Shown in pieces: positions 24,890 to 35,268 of a stretch of 64,000 nucleotides of DNA. This DNA is from Brevibacillus laterosporus (GTDB lineage: Bacteria; Bacillota; Bacilli; Brevibacillales; Brevibacillaceae). The notes below the pieces were generated by a model. That model was not told the DNA's origin and searched no databases. It saw only the letters and a program-made list of their open reading frames with translations. The stretch covers positions 4,706,001 to 4,770,000 of the forward strand of contig CP033464.1 of the NCBI GenBank assembly GCA_007833815.1, given 5' to 3'. A program made the position numbers and the translations under genes. Every line of letters starts with the position of its first letter. Within the stretch, counting starts at the first letter, position 1.

Positions 24890-25980
24890 TCCATCCCCAC
24901 ATCGCTAGCTTCTTCATCGGAAGGCTTAGGATAGGAAATCCCCTCTTGTTCTGCTTGACTTTCACTCTTAATATCGATTTTCCATCCAGTAAGTTTGGCT
25001 GCCAAACGTGCATTCTGTCCACGTTTACCGATAGCAAGTGATAATTGATAGTCAGGTACGATTACACGCGTCATTTTCTCCTCTACGTTCACTTCTACAT
25101 GAACAACTTTGGAAGGACTTAGCGCATTCGCCACATATTCAGCCGGGTCCTCAGACCAGCGAACAATGTCAATTTTTTCGCCCTTTAGTTCATTTACGAT
25201 GGTTTGTACGCGCAGACCCTTTGGACCTACACAGGCACCAACTGGATCGACTTCCTCATTTGTGGAGTGAACCGCAATTTTTGAGCGATCCCCTGCTTCA
25301 CGAGCTACTGATTTAATTTCAACTACGCCGTCATAAATTTCAGGTACTTCCAGTTCAAACAAACGTTTTAACAGACCTGGATGCGTACGAGAGATCACGA
25401 TTTGTGGACCTTTTGTAGTTTTTTCTACTTTAATAATATATGCTTTGATGCGGTCTTGTGGTTTAAAGTCATCCGTCGGCATTTTTTCAGTAAGAGGCAT
25501 TACCGCTTCCACTTTACCCAAGTCGACAAAATAAGACCGGGAATCTTGACGTTGAACAATACCATTTACGATATCTTCTTCACGATCAATAAATTCATTA
25601 TAAATAAGTCCACGTTCTGCTTCACGTATGCGTTGAGTAACGACTTGCTTCGCTGTTTGAGCCGCAATGCGTCCAAAATCACGTGGCGTTACCTCAATCT
25701 CTACGATGTCATCAATGCGGAAGTTTGGATCGATTTCATTAGCTGCCTCCAAAGAAATCTCCAAACGTGCATCTAGCACATCTTCTACAACATTTTTGCG
25801 TGCAAACACGCGAACTTGACCTGAATGGCGGTTTACATCAACACGGACGTTTTGTGCGGAATTAAAGTTACGCTTGTAACCTGAGATCAGCGCTGCCTCA
25901 ATTGCTTCAATCAAAACCTCTTTGTCGATTCCTTTTTCCTTTTCCAGATCATGCAGTGCTGTAATAAACTCTGCATTCAT
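24886..25980 (-). CDS. nusA: transcription termination/antitermination factor NusA
   Basis: A 364-residue elongation factor that binds RNA polymerase and modulates pausing and termination. N-terminal RNAP-binding domain (about 1-125), S1 domain (about 135-200, GIVQRQDSRSYFVDLGKVEA), and KH1/KH2 (about 230-345) with GACVGPKGLRVQTIV and SLAIGKRGQNARLAAKLTGW. It lacks the C-terminal acidic repeats of E. coli, as is usual in Firmicutes. ATG 25980 with GAGGGGAGG upstream. Confidence 0.97.
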   Translation of the reverse strand: MNAEFITALHDLEKEKGIDKEVLIEAIEAALISGYKRNFNSAQNVRVDVNRHSGQVRVFARKNVVEDVLDARLEISLEAANEIDPNFRIDDIVEIEVTPRDFGRIAAQTAKQVVTQRIREAERGLIYNEFIDREEDIVNGIVQRQDSRSYFVDLGKVEAVMPLTEKMPTDDFKPQDRIKAYIIKVEKTTKGPQIVISRTHPGLLKRLFELEVPEIYDGVVEIKSVAREAGDRSKIAVHSTNEEVDPVGACVGPKGLRVQTIVNELKGEKIDIVRWSEDPAEYVANALSPSKVVHVEVNVEEKMTRVIVPDYQLSLAIGKRGQNARLAAKLTGWKIDIKSESQAEQEGISYPKPSDEEASDVGME

Positions 25981-26002
25981 TGTACTTATGTCCTCCCCTC
26001 AA

Positions 26003-26461
26003 TTAAAAGACGATAGCCAATCGGGCTTCGCTTATTTGTTCCATTTTAATTGTATATTTGTTTTTTTGTTCAGAAATCGTTAACGTTTCACCGTCAAACG
26101 CTTCTAGTGTTCCTTCAAACAACGTGTGACCGTCCACCGCTTCTTTGGTGGTGATATGTACGTGTTTGCCTACAGCCTTGTGGTAATCTTTTTCTTTACG
26201 TAAAGGACGTTCCGCTCCAGGCGAAGAAACCTCCAAGAAATATGCGGTTGGAATCGGGTCCAGTTCGTCCAGCTTTGCCCCTAGTTTTTCACTTACAGTA
26301 CCACAATCTTCAATATCGATGTTAGACGAATCATTGTCGATAAAGATACGCAAAAACCAGTTGCTACCTTCCTTTTTGTATTCGATATCCACCAGTTCCA
26401 ATCCTGTTTCTTCAAGGATAGGAGTCAGTAGTTCCTCAACAATTTGCACTACCTTGCTCAA
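26003..26461 (-). CDS. rimP: ribosome maturation factor RimP
   Basis: A 152-residue protein needed for 30S maturation. It has the N-terminal alpha/beta domain ([20 protein letters not shown]), the [20 protein letters not shown] motif and a C-terminal SH3-like barrel. The start is TTG 26461, seven bases after AAAGGAGG; the longer frame reaching 26536 is leader RNA. First gene of the nusA-infB operon; its promoter and a leader of about 180 bases are described separately. Confidence 0.93.
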   Translation of the reverse strand: MSKVVQIVEELLTPILEETGLELVDIEYKKEGSNWFLRIFIDNDSSNIDIEDCGTVSEKLGAKLDELDPIPTAYFLEVSSPGAERPLRKEKDYHKAVGKHVHITTKEAVDGHTLFEGTLEAFDGETLTISEQKNKYTIKMEQISEARLAIVF

Positions 26462-26596
26462 GCAAGTTCCTCCTTTAAGCAGATCCATACTGTTATAAAT
26501 GTGTAACCGGCTACCAAGGTGGCACCGGGTGGTCACAAGTCAAATTCTTTGCCATAAGAAGCTTTCTATCAGGAAATCCTCCGTGGTCAAGAAGAA

Positions 26597-26616
26597 AGAG
26601 TGGGTTTCCCCACTCT
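26597..26616 (-). terminator. terminator-like hairpin in the rimP leader
   Basis: AGAGTGGG and CCCACTCT form a perfect 8-bp stem with a four-base loop; on the minus strand TTCTTCTTG follows. It lies about 25 bases after the expected transcription start, so it may be an attenuator for the rimP-nusA-infB operon. The T-tract is interrupted, so the call is tentative. Confidence 0.45.
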
Positions 26617-26646
26617 CGTACGTGTATAACCAGTATTTCCAAAAAA

Positions 26647-26676
26647 ATTATAGCATAATACCATTCGTCTTGACAA
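26647..26676 (-). promoter_or_regulatory. promoter of the rimP-nusA-infB operon
   Basis: TTGTCA, 18 bases, TATAAT on the minus strand with TGC before the -10. Expected start near 26640, giving a leader of about 180 bases. Confidence 0.75.
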
Positions 26677-26753
26677 CCACTGCCTCTTTTGATCAGACTT
26701 ACCAGAACCGTGCTGAATCCCTACCAAACCAATCATAGCAAAGACTTTCCTTG

Positions 26754-27725
26754 TTAACCTGCTACATTGACAGGGGGCGTTTCCTTTTCTTTCCGTCCCG
26801 AAACTAAGCTATGTAGAACCATCCCCACCATAATTAGTAGGAGGCCCACAGAAGCTATTGGTGTAGGTAAGCTAGCTGATAACCATATAACCTCTCCTGC
26901 TGTAGCGAATAAAACTTCCATTGACTGTGTTGCTTCCACGGCAGCTAATTGACGCATACTCCCTTTCACCATCTCAGTGGCACGGAAAAATAGAACAGTC
27001 GCACAGACCCCAGAGAAAAGCGCAACCATGGATGTTTGCAAAATTTGATTCTGGCTTGGACCTCCTTCTACTATCAGAGCAATCACCGATAAAACAATCC
27101 AAAACGGCATACTACATATCGTCATACCAAGTACACGTTGATAAGTATCTACACGATCTCCACAAATTTGCATCATTTTTCGATTTCCTAACGGGTAAGC
27201 AAAGGAAGCAAGCACAACTGGCAAAAATCCTAGTAATACCTCTTTTGTTTGCAAAAGACTGGCTTGTTCGCTCTGCATCAAAGCAATTCCTAATAGAATG
27301 ACGCCTGACATCCATAAACCAGGCAAAGAAATTGTACCTCTCACTACTTGTAAGCCTTGCGAGCCCATCTTCTGTTCAAAAAAGAACGGAGCCAACAAAG
27401 AACCAGATATGATTGTAATCTGCCATGTACCCGCAATTAGCCACCCTGGTCCATACGCTTGAGCAAAACAAAACGGAGCGTAGAACAGCCCAAAGCCAAC
27501 CGTGCTCCACAACATCCATTCTCTGGGGTGCTTTCTGAGCTCTATCCATAGCTTTCCCAAATTTCCTCGCATGAACACAAGTAACAGTAGTGGCGGTAGC
27601 ATGAAAAAATAGCGAAGTGTTGCACTCCACATCCAACTACCTCCAGCTAATTCCATAGAACGATTTAGTACAAAGGTAAACGCAAAAAAGAAAGAAGCTA
27701 TAATTCCAATCCAAATCGGTCGCAT
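26754..27725 (-). CDS. EamA/EmrE-like drug/metabolite exporter
   Basis: A 323-residue integral membrane protein with about ten hydrophobic helices, made of two similar halves as in the drug/metabolite transporter superfamily. The start IGIIASFFFAFTFVLNRSME and the AQAYGPGWLIAGTWQI stretch recall the putative multidrug-resistance EmrE-like group. Substrate unknown. AGGGGTGGAAGG precedes ATG 27725. A perfect TATAAT with a poor -35 lies upstream. It is inserted between polC and rimP and unrelated to its neighbours, so it was probably acquired there. Confidence 0.8.
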   Translation of the reverse strand: MRPIWIGIIASFFFAFTFVLNRSMELAGGSWMWSATLRYFFMLPPLLLLVFMRGNLGKLWIELRKHPREWMLWSTVGFGLFYAPFCFAQAYGPGWLIAGTWQITIISGSLLAPFFFEQKMGSQGLQVVRGTISLPGLWMSGVILLGIALMQSEQASLLQTKEVLLGFLPVVLASFAYPLGNRKMMQICGDRVDTYQRVLGMTICSMPFWIVLSVIALIVEGGPSQNQILQTSMVALFSGVCATVLFFRATEMVKGSMRQLAAVEATQSMEVLFATAGEVIWLSASLPTPIASVGLLLIMVGMVLHSLVSGRKEKETPPVNVAG

Positions 27726-27818
27726 TTCCTTCCACCCCTACTTCTAGCTATTGACCTGTATTGCTGACCATCAACAAACTTCCCAAAATATTATATCCTA
27801 GCAATACTCTACTTAGAA

Positions 27819-27888
27819 AGGCAACCTCAACAATACACTCTACCAAAAATACCTTTCATTGGTAGAAGCATATAGCCTTAAAGTTGCC
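27819..27888 (-). terminator. nested inverted repeats between polC and the exporter gene
   Basis: GGCAAC pairs with GTTGCC at the outside and CTACCA with TGGTAG inside. It lies about 45 bases after the polC stop codon and could end the polC transcript, but no clear T-run follows. Confidence 0.35.
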
Positions 27889-27930
27889 GATTCAAGAATA
27901 TGTTGGTAAAAGATATTTACCTTATTGTTG

Positions 27931-30900
27931 TTAAAACAAGGATAATTGGTTTGATTCCGGCATACCTTGTAAGGCTCCTTGTTCATCAAGATACTCCAAA
28001 ATCGTTTTAGAAATCTTGGAACGACTAAGTAAGTCCTCTTTCGATAAAAATTCGCCTTTCTTACGTGCTTCTACAATACTGATTGCCGCATTGGTTCCTA
28101 GGCCTGGAATCGCATTAAACGGTGCAATCAGTTGATTACCGTCAATCAGGAATTTCTCAGCGTCTGAACGATAAAGATCCACATTGGTAAAGCCAAAGCC
28201 TCGCTCCACCATTTCCAATGCCATTTCCAGTACAGTCAGTAAGGATTTTTCTTTTGGCTGGGCATCGTGCCCTTTTTCTTCAATCTCCTCAATCCTTTGA
28301 CGAATAGCTACAGAGCCTTGTACCATCAACGGAATTTCAAAATCATCGGCACGTACAGTGAAATACGTTGCGTAAAATTCCAATGGATGGTGCACCTTGC
28401 AATAAGCAATCCGAACGGCCATCATAACATAGGCAGTCGCATGTGCTTTTGGGAACATATATTTAATCCGTTGGCAGGAACCTAAGTACCATTCAGGCAC
28501 GTCATGTTTACGCATCTCTTCTTGATCTTCCTCGCTAACACCCTTACCTTTACGTACCGATTCCATTATTTTAAAGGCTTGAGATGGTTCCAATCCTTTA
28601 TAAATCAGATATACCATGATATCGTCCCGACAACCGATAACTTCTGAAAGCTTACATGTCTCATTACGAATCAGCTCCTGAGCGTTGTTCAGCCAAACGT
28701 CTGTCCCGTGAGAGAGTCCAGAAATCTGTACCAATTCGGCAAAGGTGGTTGGTTTGGTATCTTCTAGCATCTGACGAACGAATTTGGTACCAAACTCCGG
28801 AATTCCTAGCGTCCCCATTTTCGTGCGGATTTGATCAGCCGTTACACCTAAAGCTTCTGTTGAGCTAAAAATTGACATCGTTTTAGGATCGTCCAACGGA
28901 ATCTGTTTTGGATCTAGTCCTGTTAAATCCTGCAACATACGGATAACGGTCGGGTCGTCGTGTCCAAGAATATCTAGTTTTAATAGATTGTCATGAATGG
29001 AATGGAAATCAAAGTGCGTTGTCCGCCATTCAGATTTAACATCATCAGCCGGAAATTGAATAGGGCAAAAGTCTTCCATATCCATATAGTCAGGCAGAAC
29101 TATAATCCCCCCTGGATGCTGTCCAGTGGTACGTTTGACACCTGTACATCCATTTACCAATCGAGCAATTTCTGCTCCGCGCAGCATTAATTTACGTTCT
29201 TCCGCCCATTTACGCACATAACCATACGCTGTCTTTTCCGCAACCGTACCAATCGTTCCGGCACGAAAAACGTTATCGACACCAAATAGATCTTGTGTAT
29301 ATTTATGCGCCCGAGGTTGATAGTCACCAGAGAAGTTCAAATCGATATCGGGAACCTTATCCCCTTTAAATCCAAGGAATGTTTCGAAGGGAATATCCTG
29401 ACCATCCTTCATATAGCCGGTGCCACATCTATCGCAATTTTTATCTTTCAAGTCAAATCCAGAACCGATGGAACCGTCCATGATAAACTCGCTATACTGA
29501 CAGTTTGGGCATACATAATGCGGTGGCAGCGGGTTAACCTCTGTGATATCGGACATGGTTGCTACAAAAGAAGAACCTACCGATCCCCTCGAACCTACTA
29601 GATAGCCATCACTAAGTGATTTTGTTACCAAGCGCTGTGAGATGAGATAAATAACGCCAAATCCGTGCTTGATAATACTTGTCAGTTCTTTTTCCAAACG
29701 TTTTTCAACAATCTCTGGTAACGGGGCACCATAGATACGCTTTGCTTTGTCATAACACATATCACGTAACTCTTCATCTGCCCCTTCAATGACAGGGGTA
29801 TACAAACGGTCTGGGATCGGGCTAACTTCCTCAATCATATCCGCAATAGCATTCGTGTTGTCTATAACAATTTCTTTAGCCTTTTGTTCTCCCAAGTAAG
29901 AGAATGCCTCTAACATCTCCTCGGTGGTCATGAAGTAAAGAGGAGGTTGATCGTTGGCATCTTGATCTCCCTTTGATAACAAGAATACTTCACGGAACGT
30001 ATGATCTTGTGGGTCCAGAAAATGGACATCACCAGTAGCTACAACCGGTCGTTCCAAATGATTACCAATTCGAATCAATGTTTCATGATACGTCTTTACG
30101 ACATCCGTGTGCGGAATCGTCTCGTTACGCAATAATGGTTTGTAATGTTCCAATGGTTGCAACTCAATATAATCGTAAAATCTAGCAATATCTTCTAACT
30201 CTTTTTCTGGTTTACCACGTAGAATACCTTGGAACAGCTCTCCTTCTTTACAAGCCGTACCAATCAACAATCCTTCTCGATACTTGGTAATCTGACTACG
30301 CATAATGCGCGGTACGCGGAAAAAGGTTTCCGTATGTGAGATAGACACCAGCTTATATAGATTTTTTAAGCCTTCTTTATTTTTAACTAAAATCGTAGCA
30401 TGGAAAGGACGGGTACTCTTGTAATCCGCCTGCGCATTGCTTCGCTCATTTAACTCTGAAAGTGTTTTGATCTCTGCTTCCTTCATGTCTTTTAAAATGA
30501 GCTGGAATACTTTAGCCAGCGCGACAGTGTCATCTAAGGCACGGTGAGCATTGATGAGCTCAACATTAAAACGTTTCGCCAGTGTACCCAGACGATAGTT
30601 ACGCATACCCGGATACATCATGCGTGCGAGCGGCAAGGTGTCTAAGAACGAATTTGTCCACGGTTCCATCCCTACACGTATAGCACATGCATTAATAAAT
30701 GCTTGGTCAAATTCCGCATTATGCGCAACAAGAATAGCATCCCCAGCAAATTCTTTAAAACGGCGCAAGACGACATCTAGCTTCTGTTGTCCCCGTAACA
30801 TCTCATTTGTAATTCCCGTAATCTCTGTGGTTTTAGGACCAACCAAAATACCAGGATCAATCAATTCTGTCCACTCTTCAATAATCTCTGAACCGACCAT

Positions 30901-32247
30901 TTTAACAGCTGCAATTTCGATAATCGTATGTTCATTGGCATTTAATCCCGTCGTCTCTGTATCAAATACGACATAGGGGGTCTTATCGTCAATGGCATAA
31001 TTCGTTGCTCCACGATCCAAGTTATATACAATATTAATGCCATCTTCCACTACATACGCTTCTAAACCAAGTATACATTTGACACCGTTCTTTTTGGCTA
31101 CACTATATGCTTCCGGGAACGACTGCACTACACCATGGTCGGTGATCGTCACAGCTTTATGTCCCCATTTGGCGGCTTGTGAAATGTAAGATTTGACCGA
31201 AACTACACCATCCAACATGCTCATTGGAGTGTGAGCGTGCAACTCGACACGTTTTTCCTCTGCCCGATCCTTTCGTCCTTGCTGTTCAATCTGGTTGATG
31301 TCATTTGCCATCATAACCAGCTCACGCATAAAGGTATCATGCTGAACGCTACCGCGTGCTTTAATCCACATACCATCTTTAATAGCCTCTAGTACTTTTA
31401 CGTCATCTTTGTCACGTGAAAAGATTTTGACGGTCAACGAATCCGTATAATCCGTCATATGGAATGTTAAGATATGACGTCCACTTTTTAATTCTTTAAT
31501 TTCAACATTAAAAACCGTACCCTGAATCGTAATCCGTCTCTCTTCCTCTTGGATTTCACTGATAGGTACGGGTTCCTCCTTAATGTCATATCCAATGGTA
31601 ACCGTTGTAATCGCTTCAGCACCTTGCCCGTTCTGACGCTCTTTCTCCGCTTGTGCTTGCTGAGTCATTACATTTTTGACTAACGCCCGCTCCTCTTCTT
31701 TACGTTGTTCAATAAAGGCTTGCATAGCTTCATCGTTTTCTTCTGCTTGGAATAGGAAGCGCGGACGCACTTGAGCAATCTTCCAAAATGCTTCAGTCAG
31801 TTGTTCATCTGCTTTTTTCGATTTCATAATATCAACAGCCATCTCAGTTGGTAACAAAAGCTTTACTTGCTCCCCCGCTGTCTCCATTCGTCCCGTTTTT
31901 AGGGTACCTGCCAATGTTTGCAATTGAGCATCTGGGTCGCTCAACAAATAATCCCAGTATTCTTCCACCACAATATGTATGGGCGGCTGTAAGGAATAAC
32001 GAAAAATAGCGTCAACCTTAGCTAAGTGCGCAAATGTTTGTTGTAACCGCTTGGTAAAGGCACGGTATATATCAATGGGCATCATTTTTTCTAATGTAAA
32101 ATGAAACATCCATTCTTTGGTTTGTTTATATACTTCCAGCTTCTCAATGTACCCCTCGGCGAAATATCGCTCAATCATCTCTTGGGGAACCTCTAATTGC
32201 TTGAGGAGCAGAGAAAATCTATGTTTTTGTTCTGTTAATAGATCCAC
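27931..32247 (-). CDS. polC: DNA polymerase III alpha subunit, Gram-positive PolC
   Basis: The 1438-residue replicative polymerase with built-in proofreading. In order: N-terminal domain, OB fold (about 230-320), PHP domain start (RVELHAHTPMSMLDG, about 335), an inserted 3'-5' exonuclease (VFDTETTGLNANEHTIIEIA, from about 425), the rest of PHP, a zinc-binding segment (YVCPNCQYS ... NCDRCGTGY) and the polymerase core with PDIDLNFSGDYQ (about 970). GTG 32247 is the start, after GAGAGGTGAGG. This architecture is confined to low-GC Gram-positives and relatives. Separated from proS by a terminator. Confidence 0.98.
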   Translation of the reverse strand: MDLLTEQKHRFSLLLKQLEVPQEMIERYFAEGYIEKLEVYKQTKEWMFHFTLEKMMPIDIYRAFTKRLQQTFAHLAKVDAIFRYSLQPPIHIVVEEYWDYLLSDPDAQLQTLAGTLKTGRMETAGEQVKLLLPTEMAVDIMKSKKADEQLTEAFWKIAQVRPRFLFQAEENDEAMQAFIEQRKEEERALVKNVMTQQAQAEKERQNGQGAEAITTVTIGYDIKEEPVPISEIQEEERRITIQGTVFNVEIKELKSGRHILTFHMTDYTDSLTVKIFSRDKDDVKVLEAIKDGMWIKARGSVQHDTFMRELVMMANDINQIEQQGRKDRAEEKRVELHAHTPMSMLDGVVSVKSYISQAAKWGHKAVTITDHGVVQSFPEAYSVAKKNGVKCILGLEAYVVEDGINIVYNLDRGATNYAIDDKTPYVVFDTETTGLNANEHTIIEIAAVKMVGSEIIEEWTELIDPGILVGPKTTEITGITNEMLRGQQKLDVVLRRFKEFAGDAILVAHNAEFDQAFINACAIRVGMEPWTNSFLDTLPLARMMYPGMRNYRLGTLAKRFNVELINAHRALDDTVALAKVFQLILKDMKEAEIKTLSELNERSNAQADYKSTRPFHATILVKNKEGLKNLYKLVSISHTETFFRVPRIMRSQITKYREGLLIGTACKEGELFQGILRGKPEKELEDIARFYDYIELQPLEHYKPLLRNETIPHTDVVKTYHETLIRIGNHLERPVVATGDVHFLDPQDHTFREVFLLSKGDQDANDQPPLYFMTTEEMLEAFSYLGEQKAKEIVIDNTNAIADMIEEVSPIPDRLYTPVIEGADEELRDMCYDKAKRIYGAPLPEIVEKRLEKELTSIIKHGFGVIYLISQRLVTKSLSDGYLVGSRGSVGSSFVATMSDITEVNPLPPHYVCPNCQYSEFIMDGSIGSGFDLKDKNCDRCGTGYMKDGQDIPFETFLGFKGDKVPDIDLNFSGDYQPRAHKYTQDLFGVDNVFRAGTIGTVAEKTAYGYVRKWAEERKLMLRGAEIARLVNGCTGVKRTTGQHPGGIIVLPDYMDMEDFCPIQFPADDVKSEWRTTHFDFHSIHDNLLKLDILGHDDPTVIRMLQDLTGLDPKQIPLDDPKTMSIFSSTEALGVTADQIRTKMGTLGIPEFGTKFVRQMLEDTKPTTFAELVQISGLSHGTDVWLNNAQELIRNETCKLSEVIGCRDDIMVYLIYKGLEPSQAFKIMESVRKGKGVSEEDQEEMRKHDVPEWYLGSCQRIKYMFPKAHATAYVMMAVRIAYCKVHHPLEFYATYFTVRADDFEIPLMVQGSVAIRQRIEEIEEKGHDAQPKEKSLLTVLEMALEMVERGFGFTNVDLYRSDAEKFLIDGNQLIAPFNAIPGLGTNAAISIVEARKKGEFLSKEDLLSRSKISKTILEYLDEQGALQGMPESNQLSLF

Positions 32248-32325
32248 TTTTTCCTCACCTCTCGCTTTTTTCCTTCTCTACCTTACGACAAAATGCTAGG
32301 TAGAACCAAAGGTAATATCTACATA

Positions 32326-32361
32326 GAAAAGGTACCCCTTGCTCATCTGGGGTACCTTTTT
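32326..32361 (-). terminator. terminator after proS
   Basis: GAAAAGGTACCCC and GGGGTACCTTTTTC form a 13-bp stem with a ten-base loop and T's at the end on either strand. Confidence 0.85.
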
Positions 32362-32414
32362 CTCTTCTACAAAATCCCAAGCAAATCCTGCATTCAGATT
32401 TCCTTACCTGACTC

Positions 32415-34130
32415 TTACAGATTTGCTAGTTGTTCTTTTACATAAGGGACAAGTTCGCTAACAGCTACCACAGTCGCTTCACCCGTGCGTCTTACGCGAA
32501 CTTCTACTGTACCTGGTTCCAATTTATCAGAAACCGTAATACGTAGTGGTAAACCAAGTAAATCGGCATCTTTAAACTTCACACCAGCACGTTCTGTACG
32601 GTCGTCATACAACACTTCTACTCCCGCAGCTTGCAACGCAGCTGTAATCTCTTCACTCATTTCACGCTGTTGATCCACTTTTACATTAATTGGAATCACA
32701 TGTGCATGATATGGAGCAACAGACACAGGCCAAATGATACCGTTCTCGTCGTTGTTCTGTTCAATGACAGCAGCCAACGTACGTGATACACCAATACCGT
32801 AGCAACCCATGATCATCGTTTGTTCACGACCGTTCTCATCCAAGAACGTAGCACCAATTGGCTCTGAGTATTTCGTACCCAATTTAAATACGTGACCTAC
32901 TTCTACACCGCGCGCAAAAGCGATTGGAGCATGTGTACGTGGGCAAACATCACCTTCCTGAATGTTGCGCAGATCAGCAAAACGGGATACTTGATAATCA
33001 CGTCCGTATTGCGCATTCTTCAGATGATGATCGACTTCGTTTGCTCCGATGATGGCACTTGCCACCCCTTGTACGTAGTTATCTGCTACTACCTCATTCT
33101 TCTTCTCTACAGCACCCACAGGACCAACAAAACCAACTGGAGCATTTAGCTTCTCAGTGATTTCTGCTTCTGTCGCCATACGTACATCAAGCGCATCAAA
33201 CATATTTTTCAGCTTAACTTCATTGAGCTCATGATCACCACGTAGCAAAACAAGTACAAATTGATCATCTACCATGTAAGCCAAGCTTTTCACGATATCT
33301 TTGCCTTCCACACCCATACTTTCTTTCAATTGCTCAATCGTTTTAGTATTTGGTGTATGGATTTTTTCTAAAGGAGCTACGTCTGCCTCTACTGAAGTAG
33401 GTCCGTTATAGATGACTTCCGCTTTTTCCAGATTGGCTGCATAATCGCCCTCCGTAGAATAAGCTATCGTGTCTTCCCCAATATCACACAACGCCATAAA
33501 TTCATATGTGCCCGTTCCACCAATAGAACCCGCATCTGCTTCTACCGCACGATAGTTAAGTCCGACACGAGTAAAAATGCGGTGGTACGCATGGAACATA
33601 TCATCAAAGCTTTTATCCAAGCCTTCTTGAGTTATATCAAAAGAATAGGCATCCTTCATCATAAATTCCCGGCAACGAATTAATCCAAAACGCGGACGAA
33701 CCTCATCACGGAATTTGGTTTGTATTTGGTACAAGTTAATCGGTAGCTTTTTATATGAATTGATTTCGCTAGCTACTAAGGTAGCTACAACTTCTTCATG
33801 AGTTGGTCCTAAAGCAAAACGACGATCATGGCGATCACGTAAACGCATCAATTCAGGTCCATAATGGTCCCAACGTCCACTTTTCTCCCAAATTTCAGCC
33901 GGTTGAATCGTTGGCATTAAAATCTCTTGTGCACCTGCGTTGTTCATTTCTTCACGCACGATGTTTTGAATTTTATGGAGGACACGCAAAGCTATCGGCA
34001 TAAACGTATAAATACCGGAAGCTAACTGTCTTGCGAGACCAGCACGCAACAACAGCTTATGACTGGCAATTTCTGCGTCTGCTGGTACCTCGCGTAAAGT
34101 AGGGATTAGTAATTGGCTTTGCCTTAACAC
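32415..34130 (-). CDS. proS: prolyl-tRNA synthetase
   Basis: A 571-residue bacterial-type class II synthetase with an inserted editing domain (about residues 230-390). [20 protein letters not shown], the motif 2 region [18 protein letters not shown] and the motif 3 region [13 protein letters not shown] are clear, followed by the anticodon-binding domain. The start is GTG 34130 seven bases after AAAGGAGG. It lies 32 bases after ispG and has no T-box in that gap, so it is expressed with the upstream isoprenoid/lipid genes. Confidence 0.97.
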   Translation of the reverse strand: MLRQSQLLIPTLREVPADAEIASHKLLLRAGLARQLASGIYTFMPIALRVLHKIQNIVREEMNNAGAQEILMPTIQPAEIWEKSGRWDHYGPELMRLRDRHDRRFALGPTHEEVVATLVASEINSYKKLPINLYQIQTKFRDEVRPRFGLIRCREFMMKDAYSFDITQEGLDKSFDDMFHAYHRIFTRVGLNYRAVEADAGSIGGTGTYEFMALCDIGEDTIAYSTEGDYAANLEKAEVIYNGPTSVEADVAPLEKIHTPNTKTIEQLKESMGVEGKDIVKSLAYMVDDQFVLVLLRGDHELNEVKLKNMFDALDVRMATEAEITEKLNAPVGFVGPVGAVEKKNEVVADNYVQGVASAIIGANEVDHHLKNAQYGRDYQVSRFADLRNIQEGDVCPRTHAPIAFARGVEVGHVFKLGTKYSEPIGATFLDENGREQTMIMGCYGIGVSRTLAAVIEQNNDENGIIWPVSVAPYHAHVIPINVKVDQQREMSEEITAALQAAGVEVLYDDRTERAGVKFKDADLLGLPLRITVSDKLEPGTVEVRVRRTGEATVVAVSELVPYVKEQLANL

Positions 34131-34162
34131 ACAAGTTCCTCCTTTGATCAAATCAACACGTT

Positions 34163-35227
34163 CTATTTCTCTTCCATAATTGTGTTAATCTCTTTCATTA
34201 ACTCTTCAAAGAGTTCATCTTCTTTTACTTTACGGATGATTTCACCGTTGCGGAAGATCAGACCCTCTCCATTACCACCAGCTACACCTACATCTGCCTC
34301 ACGTGCTTCACCAGGTCCGTTAACTGCACAACCCATAACAGCCACCTTTAGTGGTTTTTTCAACGTGCTGACCGCATCTTCTACCTTAGTTGCCAAACCA
34401 ATCAGATCAATGGCGCAACGTCCACAAGATGGGCAGGCAATAACAACTGGGTCATTATTGACGATATCTAGGCTACGCAAAATCTGTTTCGCTACTTTAA
34501 TCTCCTCAACAGGATCAGCCGTGAGTGATACACGGATTGTGTCACCGATACCCATGGACAAAACAGTACCAATCCCTACAGAAGATTTAATGCTACCAGA
34601 GAATTGTGTACCTGCCTCCGTTACCCCTACATGTAGAGGGTAAGGACGACGTTGTGCCATCAACGAATACGTCTGAATCATAGTTGGAACATCTGAAGAT
34701 TTTAATGAGATAGTGATATTATCATAGTTTAGATCTTCAAGAATCTCAACGTGATTCATTGCTGACTCAACAATCGCTTCCGGACTTGGGTATCCGTATT
34801 TGTCTAATAAACGTTTTTCTACAGAACCAGAGTTTACACCAATACGGATCGGAACATTTCGTTCACGGCAAGCATCGACTACTGCCTGTGTTCTAGCTCT
34901 ATTACCAATATTCCCTGGATTAATTCGTATTTTATCAATTCCGCTCTCCAATGCCGTAAGCGCTAATCGATAGTCAAAATGAATATCAGCTACTAATGGT
35001 AGGGGGGAACGTTCTTTAATTTGTTTAATCGCTTTAGCGGCATCCTCATTAATAACCGCCAAGCGAACGATTTGGCATCCTGCTTCGTTTAATTGCTCTA
35101 TCTGTGTGAGCGTAGCTTCTACATCACGCGTATCAGCGGTGGTCATTGATTGGATAACCACGCTTTTTTGTCCCCCAATTTGGACTCCGCCTACAAATAC
35201 CGGTTTGGTCTCCTCGCGCTTAAACAA
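34163..35227 (-). CDS. ispG: flavodoxin-dependent (E)-4-hydroxy-3-methylbut-2-enyl-diphosphate synthase
   Basis: About 354 residues; the [4Fe-4S] enzyme making HMBPP in the methylerythritol phosphate pathway. [12 protein letters not shown] and RINPGNIG mark the barrel; [11 protein letters not shown] and [14 protein letters not shown] give the cluster cysteines and Glu. I prefer TTG 35227 as start, ten bases after AGGAG; the GTG at 35236 is only one base from it. In B. subtilis ispG is elsewhere; here it joins dxr and uppS, so three isoprenoid genes share one unit. Confidence 0.94.
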   Translation of the reverse strand: MFKREETKPVFVGGVQIGGQKSVVIQSMTTADTRDVEATLTQIEQLNEAGCQIVRLAVINEDAAKAIKQIKERSPLPLVADIHFDYRLALTALESGIDKIRINPGNIGNRARTQAVVDACRERNVPIRIGVNSGSVEKRLLDKYGYPSPEAIVESAMNHVEILEDLNYDNITISLKSSDVPTMIQTYSLMAQRRPYPLHVGVTEAGTQFSGSIKSSVGIGTVLSMGIGDTIRVSLTADPVEEIKVAKQILRSLDIVNNDPVVIACPSCGRCAIDLIGLATKVEDAVSTLKKPLKVAVMGCAVNGPGEAREADVGVAGGNGEGLIFRNGEIIRKVKEDELFEELMKEINTIMEEK

Positions 35228-35268
35228 AGTAAGCACACTCCTTTATCTGTTTCTTTCTACACGTTGAT

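Noticed and set aside
26505..26535. T-box-like sequence (AGGTGGCACCGGG) on the plus strand
   Set aside because: No gene lies downstream on the plus strand, the specifier and terminator parts are missing, and the region is the leader of rimP on the other strand.
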